A stretch of 10,897 nt of DNA from Candidatus Bathyarchaeota archaeon (GTDB taxonomy: Archaea; Thermoproteota; Bathyarchaeia; Bathyarchaeales; Bathyarchaeaceae), in assembly GCA_003662715.1 (NCBI GenBank), contig QMYO01000030.1, positions 1 through 10,897 of the forward strand. The letters are read 5' to 3'. Shown here piece after piece: positions 1 to 7,009 of the stretch; position 1 is the stretch's first letter; every line of letters starts with the position of its first letter. The position numbers and the translations under genes are program-made. Below the pieces are notes generated by a model. The model was not told the DNA's origin. It was given only the letters and a program-made list of their open reading frames with translations, and searched no databases.

Positions 1-2
1 AG

Positions 3-947
3 GTATGCGGTTCGGTTCTGACAGCGGCGGAGTTAGCTAAGCGCAGCGCCGCAAGGCAATTGCTACCGTATCCCGAAATTAAGGCGCTTGAAAAGAAAGC
101 ACAGCTTGAAGCTGAATTTAGTTGGGAAAAAGCGAAAGCGAAATGCTTAGAACTTGTACCGAAGTTCAAACTGGATATTGCAATCTATGACCTTGTTCAA
201 GCTGGCAAGTTAGAACAGAAGCATCCTTCAGATTACAACCGAACTGAATGGCTGATGATATACCGTGAATGCAAGAAGTATGCGGAGACTGACGGTAACG
301 ACGACGATAACAACGATGGCGGGGGTAATTCCCCGTCATCCCCTGAGTGGAAGGTGAAACTTTCCGAATGTATCGGCTCTGCAAAGAATTTCAGACGTTA
401 TGAGACACTCAAAAGGGATTTACAGCACGAAGGTGTTATCTCCAATGCACATCCGAAGGAATGGGATGATGAAGACTTTGCAAAACTCAAAGAGGCATGT
501 GAACTTGATAAGTCATTGTTCTCAAAAAAGTTAGGATATTGGCAGATAGAGAAAGAACCACACGAAGGAGTTTTTGAACTATTCGGGAAATATGACTTTT
601 GCTTGACCCCATTGCATGACAGATGCTTTTGGTGTGAAGTGAAAGATGTTACACAGGATTGTATCATCCGATGGGGACGATACAGGGTAAAGACAGGATT
701 GTGTTTGGAGTGCAAGCCGAAAGAAGAAGAACTGACAGAAAAGTTTGATAGACTCTACTATAACGAAAGCAAGCGCAAGCTGATAATGGATAGAAAAAAG
801 AACATAACACTGGTGGAAACAGATGGAACAGAGAGGCCCATGACAATCCAAGACGTGGCATTCACGTTTGGGGGCAATGTTGTCATGAAGCTCACTCAAG
901 GGATACAGATAGTCGGCGCGGACATTAGCAAAGTTGAAGTTGACTAA
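3..947 (+). CDS. Unrecognised protein with duplicated motif and zinc-ribbon-like cysteines, 5' end outside window
   Basis: The frame is open to the left edge with no stop, so this is the 3' part of a longer gene. A TTG at 60 is possible, but the residues before it look coding and no clear Shine-Dalgarno precedes it. I do not recognise the family. Numbering from the TTG, two stretches resemble each other: about residues 44-75 and 119-149. Each has a pattern G-(K/V)-(L/I)-x3-HP-x-(D/E)-(Y/W) followed by an acidic/aromatic helix ending near a Cys, which suggests an internal duplication. Between them lies an Asp/Asn/Gly-rich linker (about 77-95). C189-x2-C192 and C215-x2-C218 could form a zinc ribbon. 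The C-terminus is a mixed beta-rich tail. A strong hairpin terminator follows the TAA at once. Function unknown; coding status is secure. Confidence 0.8.
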   Translation, partial: VCGSVLTAAELAKRSAARQLLPYPEIKALEKKAQLEAEFSWEKAKAKCLELVPKFKLDIAIYDLVQAGKLEQKHPSDYNRTEWLMIYRECKKYAETDGNDDDNNDGGGNSPSSPEWKVKLSECIGSAKNFRRYETLKRDLQHEGVISNAHPKEWDDEDFAKLKEACELDKSLFSKKLGYWQIEKEPHEGVFELFGKYDFCLTPLHDRCFWCEVKDVTQDCIIRWGRYRVKTGLCLECKPKEEELTEKFDRLYYNESKRKLIMDRKKNITLVETDGTERPMTIQDVAFTFGGNVVMKLTQGIQIVGADISKVEVD

Positions 948-953
948 GCGGAT

Positions 954-983
954 ACGGGAGGGGTTGTTAGCCCCTCTCGTTTT
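954..983 (+). terminator. Rho-independent terminator after the first gene
   Basis: A ten-base-pair stem (954-963 with 971-980, one G-T wobble) encloses a seven-base loop and runs into TTTT at 980-983. It starts seven bases after the stop codon of the upstream gene. The leftward lipoprotein gene ends at 988, so the hairpin may also stop its transcript, though no T-run is present for that direction. Confidence 0.85.
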
Positions 984-987
984 AATG

Positions 988-1647
988 TTACATAATAACC
1001 GAAATGCAACCGGGCGGCTTTCTCACTTCTGCATCTTTTATCTCGAAGGTAAAGATATATTCATTTATAACATCCTCAATTTGCAATGGTAATAAAACTT
1101 GGATAGTCTTACCGACATATTTTTTAACTAGTTTCTTAAAAAAGTCAAATTCTTCTGACGTAGTAGGAAATAACGGGTTCTTCCGCCACCCTCCATATTG
1201 ACCACTTACATAGTAAATTTTATCAGAGGGTATAATAATATCTGAAATAGTTCCCCCTCGCACAACTACACTCGGTGGTTGTGGATTATTGCGGTCAATA
1301 TATTTTACTCCTGAATGTATCACTCTATGGCTTTCTCCGTTTTCATCGACATATGCCGCTTCATCCCACACTATCTTTATGGAATGATTAGTCTTATTTT
1401 TCAACATAAATGAAATCTGAGAAGATGTTGGCATCCAAATTATCTCAACCATTTGGTCTTCAAAGTAGTATTTGAAGATTCCTTCTTCTTCGACTTTGGT
1501 TATCTTCTGTTCGCCATATCTTTCTTTTGCCTCGACTGGTCTTTCTACCTCTTTAAGAACTATGTCATAATAGGCTCTATAAGTTGCACATCCAAGAAAA
1601 AAGGTTATCAATACAAGAAATACTAAGCATTTTAATTGGTTTTTCAT
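988..1647 (-). CDS. Predicted lipoprotein, family not recognised
   Basis: The 219-residue product starts with a basic stretch, a hydrophobic core (about 7-18) and F17-L18-G19-C20. This fits a signal peptidase II lipobox, with Cys20 as the lipidated residue, so the protein is probably membrane-anchored outside the inner membrane. The mature part is beta-rich, with an 'NKTNHSIKIVWDEAAYVDENG'-like strand pattern reminiscent of an Ig-like or beta-sandwich fold, and a Gly/Trp segment (GQYGGWRKN). I do not know the family. On the minus strand AGGAGA lies six bases before the ATG, which supports this start. It is the only leftward gene and converges on the first gene across a shared hairpin. It may be cargo rather than part of the replication module. 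Confidence 0.85.
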   Translation of the reverse strand: MKNQLKCLVFLVLITFFLGCATYRAYYDIVLKEVERPVEAKERYGEQKITKVEEEGIFKYYFEDQMVEIIWMPTSSQISFMLKNKTNHSIKIVWDEAAYVDENGESHRVIHSGVKYIDRNNPQPPSVVVRGGTISDIIIPSDKIYYVSGQYGGWRKNPLFPTTSEEFDFFKKLVKKYVGKTIQVLLPLQIEDVINEYIFTFEIKDAEVRKPPGCISVIM

Positions 1648-1651
1648 TGTA

Positions 1652-1724
1652 AATCTCCTAAATTATAGAGTTAAACAGTTTCCGTAAAGCGCCTGAATCT
1701 ATTGTAGCTTAAACTTAGGAGATT
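1652..1724. repeat. Inverted repeat, 10-bp arms, between divergent genes
   Basis: AATCTCCTAA (1652-1661) and TTAGGAGATT (1715-1724) are perfect inverted copies 53 bases apart, between the lipoprotein and recombinase genes. The left arm contains the lipoprotein Shine-Dalgarno. A hairpin or paired protein sites are possible, but chance similarity of purine-rich sequence cannot be excluded. Confidence 0.4.
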
Positions 1725-1769
1725 GTCAAAGCGATATCATTTAATCATCAAAAACTGGAGGTTTTTACC

Positions 1770-2435
1770 ATGAAAGGCGCAAGACCATTAACAAGAGACG
1801 AGTTTGACAAAGTGCTATCATCCTTCGAGGGCAAGTATGCTGAGCGGAACCGTTGTCTATTCTTACTTGGCACGTCCGCTATGACGAGGGTATCTGAGCT
1901 TGCGGCTTTGACCGTTGGCGACGTATATCAAGGCGGCTTAGTCGTCTCAGAGCTGGTATTGAGAAAGCAAATAGTGAAGGGCAAGAAGGAATCACGCATC
2001 GCCGTCCTACCACCTGAGACTGTCGAGGCACTCAGGAACTTCATAACGTGGAAAAGAGAGCAAGGCGAATCGCTGGCGAAGGATGCACCGCTTTTTGTAT
2101 CCCGACAGGGCAGACATCTCCACAGGATGCAGATACATCGGATTCTGAAGGATGCTTACGCCGCCGCTGGACTAACAGGCAGGCTCACTACTCATACGAT
2201 GAGAAAGACTGGCGGAACTTGGCTTTATGAGGCTACTGGAGATTTGCTACTCACTCAAGAAGCTCTTGGGCATCGGTCACCTGAAACTACGCGGCGATAT
2301 GTGCCTTTGAATCGCCAGCGGATGCGTGTTGCGATGGAGAATTTCTTTGCCGCTGACAGTGACAAAACTACTTTTTTGTCACGCTCAGAGGATAAGGTTA
2401 TTTCGTTCCCAAAAAGAGTTGCGCATGGACGATAA
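1770..2435 (+). CDS. Tyrosine recombinase/integrase, catalytic domain only
   Basis: This enzyme cuts and rejoins DNA at specific sites through a phosphotyrosine link. All expected residues are visible: R40 in the TRVSEL box, a beta-hairpin lysine in the 70-73 cluster (KGKK), H142-x2-R145 (HTMR), H168 (LGHRS) and the nucleophile Y177 (RRYV). At 221 residues it begins directly with the catalytic-domain opening (PLTRDEF). It therefore lacks the N-terminal SAM-like core-binding domain of Xer and phage integrases, as in the FimB/FimE inversion recombinases. GGAGG seven to eight bases upstream supports the ATG. The C-terminal tail past residue 195 is extra. A 250-base gap with a perfect 11-bp inverted repeat follows. 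It probably integrates, excises or inverts DNA of this element; the target is not known. Confidence 0.9.
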   Translation: MKGARPLTRDEFDKVLSSFEGKYAERNRCLFLLGTSAMTRVSELAALTVGDVYQGGLVVSELVLRKQIVKGKKESRIAVLPPETVEALRNFITWKREQGESLAKDAPLFVSRQGRHLHRMQIHRILKDAYAAAGLTGRLTTHTMRKTGGTWLYEATGDLLLTQEALGHRSPETTRRYVPLNRQRMRVAMENFFAADSDKTTFLSRSEDKVISFPKRVAHGR

Positions 2436-2515
2436 GACATAGTAATCACTTTTGAATTGCAAACGTTTATAGGCAGGAACGAAGAACGCTGCTGCGTTGG
2501 TAGCGAGTGACCCAC

Positions 2516-2555
2516 GAACTGCCATGCAATACTTGCTGGTACAACATGGCAGTTC
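2516..2555. repeat. Perfect 11-bp inverted repeat downstream of recombinase
   Basis: GAACTGCCATG (2516-2526) and CATGGCAGTTC (2545-2555) are perfect inverted copies around an 18-base spacer. No T-run follows, so it is not a usual terminator. An 8-bp palindrome TGGCGCCA is close by (2561-2568). It lies about 80 bases after the recombinase stop, where attachment sites or recombinase-binding arms are often found. The spacer is longer than the usual 6-8 bases of a core site, so function is open. Confidence 0.6.
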
Positions 2556-2685
2556 AAAACTGGCGCCACTGCCTGATGTGAAAATCATACAATGGCTAAT
2601 TATATTGACGCCAAATCCATGTAATTGTTTTACAAAAAGTCTATAAGCTAATCACAATGAGCATAATAAAAATAAGGAAAGACAA

Positions 2686-3300
2686 ATGGACGGTAAGAAC
2701 AACGAAGATGTCACTCCTATGTTAAGAGAACTTCTCAAGGAAGATGTACTCAAATGTCTAACTTGGCTCTCCGGTGTAATAATTGGAAAGACTCTTCAAC
2801 ATATCATTTCCCCTGAAATAGGACGACGTTGGGAATCCAATGAATTACCACGAGATGCTTTCCCTTTGATTATTCAAGTCTTGTTCAAAGAAATTGTGAA
2901 AGGCGAGCTAAAAATCGAGTTCAGATTTGATTCTGATGCAATAGGTGATGTAATTATTGCCAGAAGGCGAAAAACTTTATCAGTCAGTCTTATTAGGAAT
3001 TTGTTATCTGACGGCCTTATTAGCGATTTGTTATCTGAACCCCACAAGATTTTAGTGAGTGGAAAGAATATTCTGGCTCACATCACATACGTTCGAAAAA
3101 CTGAAAGGAATGAACCTAAATATCATGCATACCATCAAATTGACCGATTGCTTCGTTATCTACTCGATAAACCACCTCGGACATGTCCTGTATGCGATAG
3201 AGCTTTTATTGCGATGCGAAAAGATAAAGTTTATTGTAGTCAGCAATGCAAGGATATAGCAGCAAAAAGACGCCAACGAAAAAAAAATAAAAAAAATTGA
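2686..3300 (+). CDS. Unknown protein with C-terminal CxxC/CxxxC zinc finger
   Basis: The 204-residue product has a helical N-terminal region, including a hydrophobic stretch near 23-33, then a mixed alpha/beta middle. It ends in a compact zinc finger: C167-x2-C170 and C184-x3-C188 (CPVC...YCSQQC), followed by a very basic tail (AKRRQRKKNKKN). The finger plus Arg/Lys tail resembles the C-terminal fingers of CGNR-type proteins and suggests nucleic acid binding. I cannot assign the family. AAGGA seven bases before the ATG supports this start. The 3' end is coded by runs of nine and eight A separated by one T (3279-3296), prone to polymerase or ribosome slippage. The neighbouring recombinase and MerR-like gene suggest a role in element maintenance or regulation. 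Confidence 0.75.
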   Translation: MDGKNNEDVTPMLRELLKEDVLKCLTWLSGVIIGKTLQHIISPEIGRRWESNELPRDAFPLIIQVLFKEIVKGELKIEFRFDSDAIGDVIIARRRKTLSVSLIRNLLSDGLISDLLSEPHKILVSGKNILAHITYVRKTERNEPKYHAYHQIDRLLRYLLDKPPRTCPVCDRAFIAMRKDKVYCSQQCKDIAAKRRQRKKNKKN

Positions 3301-3358
3301 AACGTCCACCCTTTTTCTTAAATGTCCACTCCTCAAATAGCTTAGGGTGCTGTATAAT
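3301..3358 (+). promoter_or_regulatory. Promoter with two direct repeats, upstream of MerR-like gene
   Basis: A perfect -10 hexamer TATAAT lies at 3353-3358, 34 bases before the start codon. The -35 region is weak (TCCTCA at 3330-3335), as expected of an activated promoter. Two related sequences, AACGTCCACCC (3301) and AATGTCCACTC (3321), are exactly 20 bases apart, two helical turns. They end at the -35 position, so they could be operator or activator sites. Confidence 0.45.
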
Positions 3359-3392
3359 TATTGGAAAACTTCGGAGAAAGGAGTTGCTTAGA

Positions 3393-3599
3393 ATGACAAA
3401 GAGAGCAACTGTCACAGATATAGCGAAATCTTTAGGCGGTATCATTTCGGCAGATACGATTAGAAATTGGGTGGATGCTGGAATCCTACCTGCGGAGAAA
3501 GATTTTCGTGGATGGCGCTGGTTCCCCAAACCAGATGAGACAATTCAGAGAGTAGAAGAGCTATTATATGGGAAGCAAGAACTCGACAAGTTAAAATGA
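3393..3599 (+). CDS. Small MerR/excisionase-like DNA-binding protein
   Basis: The 68-residue protein fits a MerR-type or excisionase-type winged helix: a first helix (TVTDIAKSLG), recognition part (ADTIRNWVDAGILP), then a wing with R39-G-W-R-W-F and a short last helix (ETIQRVEELL). It lacks an effector domain, as in Xis proteins and small element regulators. The ATG at 3393 is preferred over an upstream TTG because AAAGGAG lies nine bases before it and the HTH begins right there. It has its own -10 element upstream. Its position between the recombinase/zinc finger genes and the primase-helicase fits an excisionase (recombination directionality factor) or a regulator of the replication gene; sequence alone does not separate these. 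Confidence 0.75.
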   Translation: MTKRATVTDIAKSLGGIISADTIRNWVDAGILPAEKDFRGWRWFPKPDETIQRVEELLYGKQELDKLK

Positions 3600-3603
3600 T
3601 GTT

Positions 3604-3640
3604 TGCCCTTGCAACTGCTGGGCAAGCGACGGCAAGGGCA
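3604..3640 (+). repeat. 9-bp inverted repeat after MerR-like gene
   Basis: TGCCCTTGC (3604-3612) and GCAAGGGCA (3632-3640) form a perfect nine-pair stem with a 19-base loop. The motif GGGCAAG recurs at 3620 and 3673. No T-run follows, so it is at most a weak terminator or a protein-binding region. Confidence 0.45.
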
Positions 3641-3732
3641 GGAAGCAGCAAGATAGATGATGCTGTAAAATAACGGGCAAGACCAAAGGATATTTTATCA
3701 TATCATTATATCTTTGTTCAAGTTTTTTGGAA

Positions 3733-3808
3733 AAAATCTTCCGCCGTCGCGCTTGCTAGCAGCATTGGGCGATGGAAACTCCCACATTGCTCCTCGACGG
3801 CGGATTTT
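3733..3808 (+). promoter_or_regulatory. Structured leader hairpin before the primase-helicase gene
   Basis: CCGCCGTCG (3741-3749) pairs perfectly with CGACGGCGG (3795-3803). AAAAT (3733-3737) continues the stem with ATTTT (3804-3808) across a three-base bulge. Within the 45-base loop a second nested stem is possible (AGCA/TGCT plus TGGG/CCCA). The 3' arm ends seven bases before the AGGAGGT ribosome site at 3815-3821, so this fold could control translation of the gene that follows. No known riboswitch class is recognised. Confidence 0.5.
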
Positions 3809-3829
3809 AACAATAGGAGGTGGGGAGAA

Positions 3830-6631
3830 GTGAAAATGAATGATTTTGATTCAGTAAAAGATAAAGTTGATATAAGAGAGTTTATCGACCAAGAAACAGG
3901 AGCACAGGCTAAAAAAGTTGGTACGGATACTTTTAGGATTAACCCTTGTCCCTTTTGCAATCACGATGATTGCTTTACAATCCACGCTAACACCAATAGC
4001 GCACACTGTTATAGTTGTGGGTTTAGTGGAGACGTATTCAATTTTGCGAGGGAATATCACAACTTGACTAGCAATTACGAGGCGCTTAGGTATGTGGCTG
4101 AGAAGATAGGTTACACGATAACGAATGAGAATACAGCCAAGCAAGATGCTAAATTGCTTGATATAAAACAATTAGCGGTTGGTTATTATCATAACAATCT
4201 AATCGAAAAATGCAAAGATGAACCTATCAACTATCTTCAAGATAAACAGGAACATGAAACGTCTGTATTGGAATATCAGATAGGGGTTAGAAAGCATAGC
4301 TTAGACATATTAAAGAAAGAACGTGTCGGCTATGCCGATGGTAAATTTGTGGAACATGCTAAATCAAAGGGATATGGCATAGAAGATTTGCGCAAGGCTG
4401 GACTGGCAAACAAGCAAGGTCAAGACTATTTCCCAAAAGGTGTTTATGTCTATCCGCATTTTGTCTATGGGCAAATTTCCCACTTCAGCCAAAAGGATCC
4501 GATGAAGGCTATCGAATTTCAATCCAAAAAAGAACATCGGCATCCACACTGGCGCTTTTATGGGCAATCAGCTATCAATGCTGATGATTTAATCGCTGTT
4601 GAAGGTGAAAATGACCGATTAAAGGTAATTGATAAGGCTAAGTGCCCTCATGTCATTGCTACGATTGGGCAACTATCGGAGGCTCAAATTGAATACTTGA
4701 AGCAGAAACGGAAGGGCAAGCGGACTTATTTATGTTTTGACAATGATAATAGCGGGCGCGAATATACAAATAAGGTCATTTCAACACTCGGCGGATACGA
4801 TATTTTCGTCATGCGATTTTGCCCTTTGTGGAAGGACGTTGACGAGCTGCTATCTTGCGCTGATGAACCACAGGAAGTATTTGAGCAATTAAAAGAGAAT
4901 GCGATAGATCAATACGAATATCAGTTGAAGTCCATTCCTGAAGATACAGAGTTGTATGATGTTCTCGATACAATCAAACCAATTCTGAAAAACTTGCTTG
5001 ACCACAAAGGCAAAGCGCATGTGGAGGCTTTTGTTAAAACGAAAGTCAAAGAGCGCTTCGATTTCACACTTGATGAATTGAAGGCAGTTACACGATTGGC
5101 TAAGGAGCTGGAGAAAGCAGAAAGCAAGTCTGATTTGCCTGGCGAAGAAAAAGAAGTGACTTTGGTCTGGACTGACAAACCAATAAGGTTAGATTTCTCC
5201 CTGGCGCAGGATTTTGTTGATGGTATTCTACACTATACAATTTATTTGCCAGTGGATATTGAAGGGCATACTCAGTTGATGCCGCATTTGATTACGTCGG
5301 AACGCGAGGCAGTTTTAATCACCAGAGAAGTGCTGGAAGAACGGAACATCTACGTAAACGAAATTGCAATGCCGTCAAATATGAATCGTTGGTCAGTAGA
5401 TACGCAAACAGATTTCAGTGTGCATCACTACCTGAATAAAGAATGTGAAGTTGGGAGCTTTGCAATATACCGTGATTTACATAGAACTTTTACTAACTTT
5501 CTCTGGCATCCAGATTTAAGTTTAGCAACCATCCTATCACTATGGACTATGGAATCCTACGTGTTCATGATATTTGATAGCATTGGATACTTAGCGGCGG
5601 TTGGCACGAAAAGGACTGGCAAAACAAGGATGTTGGAACTACTTGGGGAAGTAGCTTTCAACGCCATCAAGCTGGGCGGGCAAAGTGACGCATACACCTT
5701 CCGGAAAATAGAGAATGATAGAGTGACGTTGCTGATGGACGAAGCTGATAGGTTAGCAAGACAGGCGAAGGCTGGGGGTAGTAATATTATTGAGCATCTG
5801 CGGGACGGCTACAAAAGGACGGGGCAAACAGGATTATGCGAGGGTGAAGCGCATAGACCAACGGAGTTTAGCACCTATAGTATGAAAGCATTTGCCAATG
5901 TGGAGGGCGTTGAGGAGATGCTGGGAGACCGTGTCATCGTCCTGCTTCCAGAGCGCAAGCCATTGGATGAACCGGTTGCTAGATTGCTTATGCGGAGAGA
6001 GCGAAGTAGTTTCCAACTACTGCGGAACAAGCTCTATGTTTGGGCTTTAACTCATGCCAAACAGATTCACGATGCTTATGTAAATCTTGAGATACCTGAC
6101 GAATATAAACTGTTCATTTCAGACAGGGAAGAAGAGATTTGGGCTGGGCTTCTGGCAATTGCGAAGGTGATTGATGATGATAAAGAAGGAGTAAAGTTGT
6201 TCAAGGAACTGTTAGACATCGCTAAGACGAATAAGCAGCGGAAGGTGGCAGAGGAATCGACAGGGAGTATTGACGCACAATTCCTTGAAGCGCTGCTTGA
6301 TTTTTTGCTAAACGGTGAACCCAATGTAGAATATGTAGATGGCAAGCCATACTTTCGCCAGTACGAGATTGAACGGCATATCGCTGATTTCTTGGGCTGG
6401 GTTAAAGTTTCTAGCACGCGCTTTGTGTCAAAACACTTGAAACGGCTTCGCATTATTGATGATGTGGGAACCGACCGGATACGCAAAGTCGTTAGCGATT
6501 ATCCTATAATTACAGAGAAAGATGGAGAGAGGGTAACCGAATATGTCAAAAAACGAATTGCCTTATACCATCTTGACATAGAGCGAGTTAAAGAGGTTGC
6601 TGTGAGGTACGACGTGCAAGTGACGGGGTAA
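3830..6631 (+). CDS. Primase-helicase replication protein (zinc finger, Toprim, DUF3631-like ATPase)
   Basis: A 933-residue fusion that should make primers and unwind DNA at the element's origin. N-terminal CHC2-like finger: C40-x2-C43 and C60-x2-C63, with Cys in place of the DnaG His. Toprim domain: E258 (AVEGEND), D304-x-D306 (CFDNDNSG) and KDVDELL at 335-341. After a linker comes a P-loop ATPase: Walker A GTKRTGKT (592-599), Walker B LLMDEAD (634-640), then DGYKRTG, EFSTYSMKAFANV and GDRVIVLLPER. This order matches DUF3631-type plasmid and phage proteins. R701 may be an arginine finger. The last 120 residues are charged and helical and could bind the origin. The GTG at 3830 is chosen because AGGAGGT lies eight bases upstream; an ATG at 3836 is the alternative. 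The iteron cluster follows immediately. Overall plan resembles P4 alpha protein. Confidence 0.9.
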   Translation: MKMNDFDSVKDKVDIREFIDQETGAQAKKVGTDTFRINPCPFCNHDDCFTIHANTNSAHCYSCGFSGDVFNFAREYHNLTSNYEALRYVAEKIGYTITNENTAKQDAKLLDIKQLAVGYYHNNLIEKCKDEPINYLQDKQEHETSVLEYQIGVRKHSLDILKKERVGYADGKFVEHAKSKGYGIEDLRKAGLANKQGQDYFPKGVYVYPHFVYGQISHFSQKDPMKAIEFQSKKEHRHPHWRFYGQSAINADDLIAVEGENDRLKVIDKAKCPHVIATIGQLSEAQIEYLKQKRKGKRTYLCFDNDNSGREYTNKVISTLGGYDIFVMRFCPLWKDVDELLSCADEPQEVFEQLKENAIDQYEYQLKSIPEDTELYDVLDTIKPILKNLLDHKGKAHVEAFVKTKVKERFDFTLDELKAVTRLAKELEKAESKSDLPGEEKEVTLVWTDKPIRLDFSLAQDFVDGILHYTIYLPVDIEGHTQLMPHLITSEREAVLITREVLEERNIYVNEIAMPSNMNRWSVDTQTDFSVHHYLNKECEVGSFAIYRDLHRTFTNFLWHPDLSLATILSLWTMESYVFMIFDSIGYLAAVGTKRTGKTRMLELLGEVAFNAIKLGGQSDAYTFRKIENDRVTLLMDEADRLARQAKAGGSNIIEHLRDGYKRTGQTGLCEGEAHRPTEFSTYSMKAFANVEGVEEMLGDRVIVLLPERKPLDEPVARLLMRRERSSFQLLRNKLYVWALTHAKQIHDAYVNLEIPDEYKLFISDREEEIWAGLLAIAKVIDDDKEGVKLFKELLDIAKTNKQRKVAEESTGSIDAQFLEALLDFLLNGEPNVEYVDGKPYFRQYEIERHIADFLGWVKVSSTRFVSKHLKRLRIIDDVGTDRIRKVVSDYPIITEKDGERVTEYVKKRIALYHLDIERVKEVAVRYDVQVTG

Positions 6632-6743
6632 CCAAAATGAAGAATCCAGATTTAACAGGGGTTCTTGGCAAATTTCTGACGTGGTGACGTGGTACTGACG
6701 TGCAAAAATTTTTACCACGTCAGAGATAAAAATCCAATAGTAG

Positions 6744-6752
6744 TGTGGATTA
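6744..6752 (-). promoter_or_regulatory. Near-consensus DnaA box
   Basis: Read on the minus strand, TAATCCACA differs from the DnaA box TTATCCACA at one base. It lies between the left iteron cluster and the AT-rich core, where host DnaA would help opening. A single box with one mismatch is modest evidence. Confidence 0.4.
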
Positions 6753-6771
6753 AAAGGACACTGTGACGTTC

Positions 6772-6872
6772 AAATATAATATTTTTAGATAGATAGATAG
6801 ATAAATAAAAAATATATACCTTATCAGCTAAGTGAGGGGTGTTATATTTTTTAACTTTTCATATATTGGAAT
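6772..6872. other. AT-rich putative unwinding element with AGAT tetranucleotide repeat
   Basis: The stretch is strongly AT-rich, with TATAATATTTTT at 6775-6786, four tandem AGAT units (6787-6802) running into AAATAAA, then ATATATACC and a second T-rich block. It sits between iteron clusters, as expected for the duplex-unwinding part of an origin. It contains no gene. Confidence 0.5.
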
Positions 6873-6914
6873 TTTGCACGTCACCACGTCAGTCAGTGGG
6901 TTGAGATACGATAG

Positions 6915-6935
6915 AACACAGTCACAGCCTGTGTT
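6915..6935. repeat. 7-bp hairpin inside the iteron region
   Basis: AACACAG (6915-6921) and CTGTGTT (6929-6935) pair perfectly around a seven-base loop, just before the right iteron cluster. It could be a primer-recognition or protein site, or a minor hairpin. Confidence 0.4.
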
Positions 6936-7009
6936 TGGGGTTCTGACGTGCAAACTGACGTGGTGCTGACGTGGTAAATTTGCACGTCAGAAATTCGGGA
7001 GACCACATC

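Larger units (their letters stand above)
6677..6990. other. Candidate replication origin: TGACGTG[G/C] iterons around an AT-rich core
   Basis: Ten exact copies of TGACGTGG or TGACGTGC occur in 313 bases. Forward copies: 6677, 6685, 6696, 6944, 6956, 6967. Reverse copies: 6715, 6876, 6884, 6982. A degenerate forward copy (TGACGTTC) is at 6764. Copies are spaced by 8, 11 or 12 bases in the clusters. Two head-to-head pairs form palindromes: 6695-6723 around AAAAATTTTT, and 6966-6990 around TAAATTT. Between the clusters lie an AT-rich tract and a near-consensus DnaA box. Iterons, an AT-rich unwinding region and an adjacent replication gene are the standard parts of an iteron origin. Some copies could instead act as operators for the gene at 7010. 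Confidence 0.75.

Noticed and set aside
1662..1667. TATAAT on the minus strand as promoter of the lipoprotein gene
   Set aside because: Only 14 bases separate it from the ATG, so transcription would begin inside or just before the ribosome site, and no good -35 is present.
6076..6486. 136-residue minus-strand open frame
   Set aside because: It is fully inside the primase-helicase gene on the opposite strand and is a Ser-rich, featureless product.
6637..6687. 16-codon open frame after the primase-helicase
   Set aside because: It has no good ribosome site and ends inside the iterons; probably chance.
6677..6990. CRISPR array
   Set aside because: The repeats are only 8 bases, occur in both orientations, and have irregular 0-12 base gaps in clusters, which fits iterons and not repeat-spacer units.
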